The notes under the pieces were generated by a model that was given only the letters and a program-made list of their open reading frames with translations, did not search any database and was not told the origin of the DNA. From Candidatus Hydrogenedentota bacterium (GTDB lineage: Bacteria; Hydrogenedentota; Hydrogenedentia; Hydrogenedentales; CAITNO01): DNA of 5,358 nucleotides. The stretch lies in assembly GCA_007124105.1 (NCBI GenBank), contig SLFT01000191.1, forward strand, positions 1 through 5,358, in the 5' to 3' direction. This document shows, in pieces, positions 1-5,358 of the stretch (its first letter is position 1; every line of letters starts with the position of its first letter). The translations under genes and the position numbers were made by a program.

Positions 1-7
1 ACAATTC

Positions 8-937
8 ATGACCACCACACGCATCAACACCTTTGAAGAAATGATGGCCAAGGCGCGCGGTTCTGAAAGAACGCGCATGGCGGTCGCGGCGGCGGGCGAG
101 CGCACCGTCATTGATTCTGTTGCGCACGCCACGCGCGAGGGGTTGATACATCCCATACTGGTTGGCGAAGCCGACAGCATTAAGGCGCTCGCCATGGAAT
201 GTGGGCTTGATGCTGAAGCGTTTGAAGTCGTCAATGAACCCGACCCCGTTGAAGCCAGCATCACAGCCGTGCGCATGGTGCATCAGGGAAAGGCTGAACT
301 GGTGATGAAAGGGCTGGTGGCCACGAAAGATTTTATCCGCGCCATTCTCAACCAGGAATTCGGGATGCGTCGTGACCGTCCGCTCAGCCATGTGGCGGCA
401 ATCGAGTCGCCGGACAAGTCGCGATTGATGCTGATGACGGATTCCGGCATCAATATCCGCCCGAATTTCAGCCGTAAAATCGCCATTATACGGAACGCGT
501 TGACCGTTGCGGCGGTGTTGGGCATTGTTGAACCGAAGGTCGCCGTTGTTGCGGCTGTCGAAAAAGTGCGTTTGCCCGCCATGCCCGCTACGCTGGACGC
601 CGAACTGCTGCGGCGCATGGGAGTGTCCGGAAAATTCGGTTCATGCATCATAGACGGCCCCATTTCGATGGACAACGTGCTGGACAGCCATACCGCTGAA
701 ATCAAAGGGCGAATCAGTCCTGTTGCGGGGCAAGCCGACATTATTATCGTTCCCGATATTGAAACGGGCAATGCCATGTATAAAACCATCCGTTACCTGG
801 CGCACCGTGAAATCGGCGGCTTTGTTGTTGGCGCCGCAGCGCCTGTTATTGTAACCAGCCGCTCGGACTCCGCCATTACCAAATTATACAGTATCGCTTT
901 GGGTGTCCTTGCGTCGCGTCATACCCACCGGGAATAA
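8..937 (+). CDS. ptb: Phosphate acetyl/butyryltransferase family enzyme
   Basis: This 309-residue protein belongs to the phosphotransacylase family, which moves an acyl group between coenzyme A and inorganic phosphate (acyl-CoA + Pi to acyl-phosphate + CoA) in the cytoplasm. Family motifs run the full length: MKGLVAT at residues 100-106, TDSGINIRP at 144-152, AAVEKV at 192-197, MPATLDA at 202-208, DGPISMDN at 226-233, the ADIIIVPDIETGN segment at 253-265 and TSRSDSA at 283-289. The length fits the short Ptb type (about 300 residues) and not the long Pta with an extra N-terminal domain. The start fits the family, whose members begin with a short lead into a helix like TFEEMMAKA, but only seven bases lie upstream, so its ribosome-binding site cannot be judged. 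Whether it uses acetyl-, butyryl- or another acyl-CoA cannot be read from the sequence. The usual partner, an acetate or butyrate kinase, is not immediately downstream; it may lie upstream, outside the window. The family call is firm; the ptb symbol is a nearest-family label. Confidence 0.9.
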   Translation: MTTTRINTFEEMMAKARGSERTRMAVAAAGERTVIDSVAHATREGLIHPILVGEADSIKALAMECGLDAEAFEVVNEPDPVEASITAVRMVHQGKAELVMKGLVATKDFIRAILNQEFGMRRDRPLSHVAAIESPDKSRLMLMTDSGINIRPNFSRKIAIIRNALTVAAVLGIVEPKVAVVAAVEKVRLPAMPATLDAELLRRMGVSGKFGSCIIDGPISMDNVLDSHTAEIKGRISPVAGQADIIIVPDIETGNAMYKTIRYLAHREIGGFVVGAAAPVIVTSRSDSAITKLYSIALGVLASRHTHRE

Positions 938-1084
938 TATAGCGTATCGAAGGCCTACTGGAGCATCTTGACGGCACTGATGTTATAAACGTCGTTGATG
1001 TACCGCTGGAACATAAACGTTTCTTGATTCCCGGGTTCCGGTAGACATGACCATACTCACCATCTGGAAGACAGGATAGAGGCC
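938..1084. other. Intergenic gap after the phosphotransacylase gene
   Basis: This 147-base spacer holds no gene with a start codon and ribosome-binding site. It contains a start-less open frame (943-1044, listed separately) and an 8-base direct repeat, ATAAACGT, at 985-992 and 1013-1020. No hairpin followed by a T-run was found, so no terminator is called. No -35/-10 pair with acceptable spacing was found either: TTGACG at 968-973 lies only 10 bases before TATAAA at 984-989. Confidence 0.5.
943..1044 (+). pseudogene. Possible C-terminal gene remnant, no start codon
   Basis: This open frame runs between TAG at 940-942 and TAG at 1042-1044 and encodes 33 residues. The translation looks protein-like, with an amphipathic RIEGLLEHLDG stretch, a strand-like DVINVVDVPL and an end of HKRFLIPGFR. 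It is in a different frame from the phosphotransacylase, whose own C-terminus is complete. It has no ATG or GTG codon and no ribosome-binding site, so it is not an intact gene. It could be the tail of a gene lost by deletion, or a chance open frame; at this length chance is quite possible. I do not recognise the family. Confidence 0.25.
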
Positions 1085-2119
1085 ATGCCGACATCTATGA
1101 ATCGGAGAACCTTTTTGGCGGCGACTGGCGCGGGACTTGCTGCGCCGTTGACAGTCGCGCCAGGATTAGAATACGAACCGCCCCAGGCACAGTATGAAAA
1201 GGAGTTAACCGTGAACCAGGAACCTGTTACCGCGCGCATTACCCTTGTGCAGATGAGCGCTGACGCTGAATTGCCGCCGCCCATCGAGCGTATGCCCACA
1301 TTTTTTGAACAGGCCGCCGATATTGGCGCTGATTTGATCGTTTTTCCCGAATATATTCTTGGCAACAATATCACCCCGACCGATGCAGTGGCGACGCGAT
1401 TTTTTGACCTGGCGCATGAGTACAGAATCAATGCGATTGTAGGTTGTGTTGAGCGTCATGGCGCGGACTCGTGGTGTACCAGCGCGTGGGTGGTTAATCG
1501 GGAAGGTATCCTGATTGATCGGTATCTGAAAAGCCATCCGGCATCCGGGCCGGGGCCGCATTGGTGGCCGCCTTTGCCCGGGCACGGCAACGAGGCCAGG
1601 GGCGTACTTGGCAGCCAGTTCAAGGTGTTTCACCTGGACTTCGCACCTGTTGCCGTGCTCCAGTGTTACGACGGCTATTTCCCCGAGGCGTTCGGATGCA
1701 CTTCGTATATGGGCGCGGAGATTATTCTCTGGATAAACGGGCGCGAGGGCATTATCGAAGACCCCTATTGCATCACCGCGGCTACGTGTTATGGTTGTGT
1801 TGTGGGCGGTGTGATTACGGAAGGCCATAATACGGGCTTCGCAGGGCCAGGGTGCGTGGCGCCGTTGGGCGATTATACCGACCCGCCAGAAGAGATGCGC
1901 TTATATCCACGCATCAAACAGCCGGGCGATATGTGCGTGTCCGCCGTCATCAACCTTTCGGAGTTGCGCTGGAAACGCAAACACCTGCGCACCATGCATC
2001 AACGCCGTCCCGAGATGTACGGTCTGCTCACGCGGGACGTGAAAATGTGGCAAAATTACCCTGAAATTCCCTGGGATTACCCCGAGTGCGCTGATCTCGT
2101 AAATAAGGCGCAATTGTGA
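1085..2119 (+). CDS. Tat-exported carbon-nitrogen hydrolase (nitrilase superfamily)
   Basis: The 344-residue product is a nitrilase-superfamily hydrolase, a family that cleaves non-peptide C-N bonds in amides, N-carbamoyl compounds or nitriles through a Glu-Lys-Cys triad. The triad is visible as Glu89 in VFPEYILG, Lys149 in DRYLKSHP and Cys194 in VLQCYDGYFPE, the last close to the family's usual CxDxxFPE pattern. Glu170, 21 residues after the lysine, may be the additional conserved glutamate. The N-terminus has a twin-arginine signal: NRRTFL at 6-11, then a hydrophobic stretch of Ala, Gly and Leu to about residue 24, so the folded enzyme should be exported by Tat. The family fold begins near ARITLVQMSA (50-59). 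AGGA at 1073-1076 supports ATG 1085; ATG 1097, giving MNRRTFL, is an alternative. A second strong ribosome-binding site precedes an in-frame GTG at 1211. The segment 150-170 is rich in Pro, Gly, Trp and His. The substrate is unknown. It lies 37 bases before the GH99-like gene, probably in one transcript. Confidence 0.88.
   Translation: MPTSMNRRTFLAATGAGLAAPLTVAPGLEYEPPQAQYEKELTVNQEPVTARITLVQMSADAELPPPIERMPTFFEQAADIGADLIVFPEYILGNNITPTDAVATRFFDLAHEYRINAIVGCVERHGADSWCTSAWVVNREGILIDRYLKSHPASGPGPHWWPPLPGHGNEARGVLGSQFKVFHLDFAPVAVLQCYDGYFPEAFGCTSYMGAEIILWINGREGIIEDPYCITAATCYGCVVGGVITEGHNTGFAGPGCVAPLGDYTDPPEEMRLYPRIKQPGDMCVSAVINLSELRWKRKHLRTMHQRRPEMYGLLTRDVKMWQNYPEIPWDYPECADLVNKAQL
1199..1213 (+). 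promoter_or_regulatory. Internal Shine-Dalgarno and in-frame GTG codon
   Basis: AAGGAG at 1199-1204, part of AAAAGGAG from 1197, stands six bases before GTG at 1211-1213, in frame with the nitrilase gene (Val43). Initiation here would give a 302-residue protein without the Tat signal, starting VNQEPVTARITLVQM, just where the conserved fold begins. This ribosome-binding site is better than the one before ATG 1085. It could drive a cytosolic isoform, be a relic of a signal-less ancestor, or be a coincidence of the Glu-Lys-Glu codons. Confidence 0.4.
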
Positions 2120-2142
2120 GCGATGAGAGATTTCGACAGTAT

Positions 2143-2159
2143 TGAGGACGGGACCTATG
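2143..2159 (+). promoter_or_regulatory. Ribosome-binding site setting the GH99-like start
   Basis: TGAGG at 2143-2147 lies nine bases before ATG 2157. This favours ATG 2157 over an in-frame TTG at 2142, which has no purine-rich site upstream and would add the residues MRTGP ahead of the signal peptide. Confidence 0.5.
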
Positions 2160-3260
2160 CGCTGTATCATCGTGTTCCTGGTCGGCGTGCTGGGCGCCCA
2201 GACGGCAACCAGCGAAATAGAAGCGACAGAAACAACTGAGACGCGGCCCATTGTAGGCGCAATCCGTTGGGACGCCTGGCATGGCGACGCGTCCGAAGTT
2301 GGGTTGATTGTCGAACAAACACTGGCGCCTGAACACTGGCACAGCCGTCTCCCCTTCTTTGGACGGGTGGTGGGCGAAAACGCTGTCGAGGCGCGTGGAC
2401 ACACCCAGGAAATCATGGACCAGGAAATTGCCTACGCCCACGCCGGCGGCCTGGACTACTGGGCCTTTGTCGTGTATCCCGAGGATAATGCGTTGAGCCT
2501 CGGACTCAAGCAGTATTTGTCCAGCGAAAAGAAGTCGCTGATAAACTTCTGTTTGAACTTGCAAGGCGGCTGGGAGTCCAGGGGCGGTCCGGACGCCTGG
2601 CCGGCGAAAGTCGAGCGTTATGTGAACTACTTCAAGGCGTCTACTTATCAAACCGTATTAGATGGGCGTCCGCTGGTATACCTCTACAGTGTTGAAGGGC
2701 TGGTGGGCGCGGGACGCTTCGAGACGTGGAAGGACGCGCGCGCGGCGTTTGATGCGTTGCGCGAGGCCACTATCGCCGCGGGCCTTCCCACGCCGTATAT
2801 TGTTGCCCAGGGCTGGCATCCCCCAACGCTAAAAGAACAGGCGGAGAAACTCGGATTGGACGCTATTGGCGCTTACGCTTCCAATGCCGGCGAGAAGGCG
2901 GGTTCCTACGCCTCGCTTGCCGCGCATACCAAGCGCTGGTGGGACGCCTTCAAGGAAACGGGTATGCCGGTGGTTCCCCTGGCGACGGCTGGCTGGGATA
3001 TGCGGCCTCGGGTGGAGACGCCCGTGCCATGGGTGGAAGGCGGCGACATCGAGCAGTATCATGAGGCGCCCATACCCGAAGAACTGGCGACTCATATCGA
3101 ACAGGCGCTTGCCTGGTGTCGCGCTCATCCCGAAACCGCCGAGGCGCAGGCTGTGCTCATCTATGCCTGGAACGAATTCGACGAGGGCGGCTGGCTGTGT
3201 CCCACCATCAGCGAGGGCACAGCGCGTCTGGACGCCATCAGTAAAGCGCTCGCGCAATAG
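2157..3260 (+). CDS. Secreted GH99-like (WbsX-type) glycoside hydrolase domain protein
   Basis: From ATG 2157 the product is 367 residues. It begins with a Sec-type signal peptide: MR, a hydrophobic run from Cys3 to about Ala14, and a likely cleavage near AQTA (14-17). The mature part looks like the TIM-barrel fold of glycoside hydrolase family 99 and the related WbsX-type domain. An early strand GAIRWDAW is at 34-41, an EIAYAHAGGLDYWAFVVY segment at 90-107, VYLYS at 164-168, ATAGWDMRP at 276-284, and the end motif YAWNEFDEGGWLCPT at 346-360. In that motif Glu350 and Glu353 have the i/i+3 spacing of the two essential glutamates of characterised GH99 endo-alpha-mannosidases/mannanases. The family link comes from motif recognition and is moderately secure; enzymatic activity and substrate are unknown, since many such domains occur in uncharacterised proteins of polysaccharide loci. 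It follows the Tat-exported nitrilase-type gene after 37 bases, suggesting a shared transcript and related extracytoplasmic roles. Cys3 is not followed by a lipobox arrangement, so I do not call it a lipoprotein. Confidence 0.78.
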   Translation: MRCIIVFLVGVLGAQTATSEIEATETTETRPIVGAIRWDAWHGDASEVGLIVEQTLAPEHWHSRLPFFGRVVGENAVEARGHTQEIMDQEIAYAHAGGLDYWAFVVYPEDNALSLGLKQYLSSEKKSLINFCLNLQGGWESRGGPDAWPAKVERYVNYFKASTYQTVLDGRPLVYLYSVEGLVGAGRFETWKDARAAFDALREATIAAGLPTPYIVAQGWHPPTLKEQAEKLGLDAIGAYASNAGEKAGSYASLAAHTKRWWDAFKETGMPVVPLATAGWDMRPRVETPVPWVEGGDIEQYHEAPIPEELATHIEQALAWCRAHPETAEAQAVLIYAWNEFDEGGWLCPTISEGTARLDAISKALAQ

Positions 3261-3536
3261 GGGAGTTTGGTTTCAGATTTTGATACGCCCTGTGTGCCGT
3301 CCTTTTCGTTCCATCACTCAAGTCAGGTTCATGCCGTTTTTCCGGGCAGCAAGGCGAACAAACCGACACGGGGTTGTATTCGGGGGCGGTGTTTGTGTTT
3401 AATGTGAGCGGTACGGTGGCTTGTCGGTCATTTTACGTTGCGTTCCTGGAGACGCTGTCTATGTATCTGGTGCGGCGCTGCGCAATTTTATAGTGTCGTT
3501 ACTCGTCTATGGAACACCTTTGCATGAAGGGTTTTC
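3261..3536. other. Intergenic region without a convincing gene
   Basis: These 276 bases hold no open frame with a plausible start and ribosome-binding site. The longest plus-strand open stretch not tied to a neighbour is a stop-to-stop frame from 3284 to TAG at 3491-3493 (69 codons). It has no ATG before 3461, and its translation, including the stretch YSGAVFVFNVSGTVACRSF, matches nothing I know. TATAGT at 3489-3494 resembles a -10 box 43 bases before the YihY gene, but no matching -35 hexamer sits 16-18 bases upstream. A short stem (TGCG 3471-3474 with CGCA 3481-3484) before ATTTTAT is too weak to call a terminator. The region probably holds the end of the upstream transcript and the promoter of the YihY-SDR pair. 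Confidence 0.45.
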
Positions 3537-3539
3537 ATG
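3523..3539 (+). promoter_or_regulatory. Inverted repeat enclosing the YihY ribosome-binding site and start
   Basis: GAAGGG at 3526-3531 is a good Shine-Dalgarno five bases before ATG 3537 and supports that start. The same stretch forms a perfect 6-bp inverted repeat, CATGAA (3523-3528), loop GGGTT, TTCATG (3534-3539), so the start codon lies in one arm while the site's GGG is in the loop. The stem is AT-rich and only modestly stable; a regulatory role is inference. Confidence 0.4.
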
Positions 3540-5126
3540 AAAGAAACCATAAAAGAATGTGTCAAGCAGTTGCGCGCCTCCTTTGAACGGGGCAAGCAAT
3601 TCATCACGCACGATATCTGGCGCATTGGCGCGCCGGGCGAAGAGGTGCCGCACGGATTCATTATCAAGCAGATTCGCGCGGTCATTCTACTTGTGAGCGG
3701 CCTTATTGAAGAGACGCTTCTGTTGCGCGCTTCCGCGTTGACCTTTGCCACCTTGCTGTTTCTGGTGCCTTTTTTCGCGCTCATGTTTTATCTCATCCAG
3801 ACCTTCAACCTGGGCGATCAGATTTATGAAAATGTGGACGCCCATCTGACCCGCGCAGCGGAAGTTATACGCAGTCTGGCTGAAGGCCGGGGCGTGGAAG
3901 AGACCGAGGGTGAGGCTGAAGAGCCGCTGCCGGACATTTTCCCTGAACGACTTGATGACGGCGATACGCCTGACATCGAGGAGGCGCAAGACACTGTCAA
4001 TTACGAGCCCGCGCCGTCTCCGGAACAGAGCGACGATCTTCTTAAGCAGCAACTCATCGGTTGGGTATTCCCAATTTTCACGGATGATCACAGCATTACG
4101 GACGACCCGTCTTACGAGAACCCTGTCCGTTTGCTCGTAAATCTGGCGGAAGAGGGCGCGAAAAGTCCACGGGCTATCGGCATATCAGGCATCCTGTTCA
4201 TCCTCAGCACTGTGTTCGGGTTCATGCGCAACGTGGAGTACACCTTGAACCGCATCTGGGGCGTGCAGCGTCGCCGCAATTTTTTTCGTGTACTCAGCGA
4301 TTACATGATGATTACGCTGTTGCTGCCTGTGGTGGCCGCGCTGATCATGGGCATCAGCGCCGCGCTTGAAAGCCAGTATATTGTGGAGATGCTGGGGCCA
4401 TTTGCCATTTTGCTGCGAGGCACCCAGTTCCTGATTCTCTGTCTGTCCTTTACGCTGGTGTACATGTTTGTGCCCAACACCCGGGTATATTTCCGCTATG
4501 CCTTGCTTGGCGGTGTTGTGGGCGCTGGACTGTACATGCTCAATTCCTGGTCCTATGTGAAGTTTCAGGTGGGGTTGGCGCGGTATACCCTGTTCTTTTC
4601 CACCTTTGCCCTGTTCCCGCTGTTGTTGATGTATATCTACTTCAGCTGGCTTATTTTTCTGTTCGGAGCGCTGGTGTCGTTCGCGTATCAGAACGAGAAG
4701 ACCTTTGCCATGGAACGACTTGCTGAACACGCAACGTTTGCGTATCGAGAGGCGTTGGCCGTGCGTATTATGGTGGAACTGGCGCGTCGCTTCAACACCG
4801 GCGTATTTCCGCTTACCGTCATGGACGCCGCCGAGGAGTGGAATGTACCGACGCGTCTGTTGAGCGATGCTTTGGATAGTCTGGCGGCGGCGAAACTGGT
4901 AACCCCCTGCGCAACCACGCCCGTGTGTTATCAGCCGGCGCGTTCGCCGAGCGCCATCAAGGTGATAGACGTAATTAACGCTATGCGCGAGGCAGGTCAG
5001 GACCCCTCCCTGTTCCGCAAAGATAAACAGTACCTGAATCTTTACAAAGGCATTGACGCCGCGTCGCCCGACATAATGACAGCCGATATCAACACGCTGG
5101 CGGAGACAACAACCTCGGGCGTGTGA
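3537..5126 (+). CDS. YihY/BrkB family inner-membrane protein with C-terminal winged-helix-like region
   Basis: This 529-residue protein belongs to the YihY/BrkB family (once misnamed ribonuclease BN), a widespread membrane family whose molecular role is unsettled. Six hydrophobic segments are visible at about 66-87, 213-230, 256-277, 291-312, 321-341 and 355-383. Family signatures include RASALTFATLLFLVPF (64-79), RNVEYTLNRIWGVQRRR (231-247), VPNTRVYFRYALLGG (312-326) and the last helix with YIYFSWLIFLFGA (366-378). The basic 231-251 loop places N- and C-termini in the cytoplasm by the positive-inside rule. Two things differ from a minimal family member: an acidic, proline-containing insert around 121-167 between helices 1 and 2, predicted periplasmic, and a tail of about 140 residues after the last helix. 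Residues 405-485 of the tail (LAVRIMVELARRF, then AAEEWNVPTRLLSDALDSLAAAKLV) resemble a winged helix of the Rrf2-like kind. The start is supported by GAAGGG at 3526-3531. The SDR gene follows after 17 bases. The membrane family is clear; the tail's role is unknown. Confidence 0.88.
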   Translation: MKETIKECVKQLRASFERGKQFITHDIWRIGAPGEEVPHGFIIKQIRAVILLVSGLIEETLLLRASALTFATLLFLVPFFALMFYLIQTFNLGDQIYENVDAHLTRAAEVIRSLAEGRGVEETEGEAEEPLPDIFPERLDDGDTPDIEEAQDTVNYEPAPSPEQSDDLLKQQLIGWVFPIFTDDHSITDDPSYENPVRLLVNLAEEGAKSPRAIGISGILFILSTVFGFMRNVEYTLNRIWGVQRRRNFFRVLSDYMMITLLLPVVAALIMGISAALESQYIVEMLGPFAILLRGTQFLILCLSFTLVYMFVPNTRVYFRYALLGGVVGAGLYMLNSWSYVKFQVGLARYTLFFSTFALFPLLLMYIYFSWLIFLFGALVSFAYQNEKTFAMERLAEHATFAYREALAVRIMVELARRFNTGVFPLTVMDAAEEWNVPTRLLSDALDSLAAAKLVTPCATTPVCYQPARSPSAIKVIDVINAMREAGQDPSLFRKDKQYLNLYKGIDAASPDIMTADINTLAETTTSGV

Positions 5127-5132
5127 AGGAAC

Positions 5133-5137
5133 AGGAG
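5133..5137 (+). promoter_or_regulatory. Ribosome-binding site of the SDR gene
   Basis: AGGAG lies six bases before ATG 5144, inside the 17-base gap after the YihY stop codon. It fixes the start of the truncated last gene and supports translation from a shared message. Confidence 0.7.
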
Positions 5138-5143
5138 TATTGT

Positions 5144-5358
5144 ATGGCACTGAAAGGAAAGACGGCATTGATTACCGGCGCTGGGCGCGGCATTGGCCGC
5201 GCTATTGCCCTGGCCTATGCGCGTGAAGGGTGCAACATAGCATTGGTAGCGCGCAGTGTGGACGAATTGAATGCCGTCGCCGAGGAAGTTACGGAACAAG
5301 GCGTACGCGCGTTGGTATTGCCGTGTGATGTTGCCTGTGAAGAGCAGGTATCCAGAAC
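5144..5358 (+). CDS. Short-chain dehydrogenase/reductase, N-terminal part (cut by window edge)
   Basis: Only 71 codons are present before the right edge. The N-terminus is that of a classical short-chain dehydrogenase/reductase: strand KTALIT, then the dinucleotide-binding TGAGRGIG at residues 11-18, a helix to about residue 28, the second strand NIALVARS at 31-38, and CDV at 61-63, where the family's adenine-contacting Asp-Val pair sits. Arg37 at the end of the second strand suggests NADP(H) preference. Closest look-alikes are FabG-type 3-oxoacyl reductases and related ketoreductases. The catalytic Ser-Tyr-Lys residues lie beyond the window, so neither activity nor substrate can be assigned. 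The start is supported by AGGAG at 5133-5137. It is probably co-transcribed with the YihY gene, although no functional link between them is evident. Confidence 0.88.
   Translation, partial: MALKGKTALITGAGRGIGRAIALAYAREGCNIALVARSVDELNAVAEEVTEQGVRALVLPCDVACEEQVSR

Noticed and set aside
968..989. TTGACG and TATAAA as a promoter before the nitrilase gene
   Set aside because: The hexamers are separated by 10 bases, far short of the 16-18 needed for a sigma-70 type promoter.
1047..1079. Ten-codon frame from ATG 1047 as a leader peptide
   Set aside because: It has no ribosome-binding site, no run of regulatory codons and no attenuator-like hairpin after it.
1205..1828. A 207-codon minus-strand open frame across the nitrilase gene
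   Set aside because: It lies wholly opposite the catalytic region of a clear enzyme, shows no domain, and has the His- and Arg-rich composition of an antisense shadow.
2142..2156. TTG at 2142 as the start of the GH99-like protein
   Set aside because: There is no Shine-Dalgarno before it, while ATG 2157 has TGAGG nine bases upstream and gives a normal signal peptide.
3354..3384. Imperfect hairpin around CGAACAAACC and GGTTGTATTCG
   Set aside because: Pairing needs several bulges, no T-run follows, and nothing ties it to a known RNA family.
3471..3490. Possible intrinsic terminator (TGCG/CGCA stem before ATTTTA)
   Set aside because: The stem is only four base pairs and no true T-run follows.
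3537..5126. Ribonuclease BN as the function of the YihY-type protein
   Set aside because: That name for the family came from an early misassignment; the sequence shows a membrane protein with no nuclease motif.
4185..5168. A 327-codon open frame on the minus strand across the YihY gene
   Set aside because: It mirrors the coding frame of a well-supported gene, its translation is rich in His, Gln and Arg with no recognisable domain, and it has no convincing ribosome-binding site. It is a by-product of the codon use of the real gene.

Overview
The window is a compact, plus-strand bacterial segment of moderately high GC with five protein genes: four complete and one cut by the right edge. In order they are a phosphate acetyl/butyryltransferase family enzyme (8-937), a carbon-nitrogen hydrolase (nitrilase superfamily) with a twin-arginine signal (1085-2119), a secreted protein resembling glycoside hydrolase family 99 (GH99) (2157-3260), a YihY/BrkB family membrane protein with a C-terminal winged-helix-like region (3537-5126), and the N-terminus of a short-chain dehydrogenase/reductase (5144 to the edge). 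No rRNA, tRNA, CRISPR array, insertion sequence or phage gene was recognised.

The organism is a diderm-type bacterium by inference: it has a Tat-exported enzyme, a second exported enzyme with a Sec-type signal, and a six-helix YihY protein. Tat signals of the MNRRTFL type on hydrolases, together with exported GH99-like proteins, are common in environmental Planctomycetota, Lentisphaerota, Verrucomicrobiota and Candidatus Hydrogenedentes genomes. One of these is my best guess, held with low confidence. There is no taxonomic marker gene here.

Layout: the phosphotransacylase is followed by a 147-base gap that contains a protein-like but start-less reading frame. The nitrilase-type gene and the GH99-like gene are 37 bases apart and probably share a transcript; both products are predicted to leave the cytoplasm, so they may act on related extracytoplasmic material. 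A 276-base gap with no convincing gene separates them from the YihY gene. The YihY and SDR genes are 17 bases apart and probably co-transcribed.

I see no clear new multi-gene system. The points most worth a second look are a strong internal ribosome-binding site and GTG in the nitrilase gene, placed exactly where a signal-less cytosolic enzyme would begin; the acidic insert and cytoplasmic winged-helix-like tail of the YihY protein; a perfect 6-bp inverted repeat that encloses the YihY ribosome-binding site and includes its start codon; and the possible gene remnant after the phosphotransacylase.
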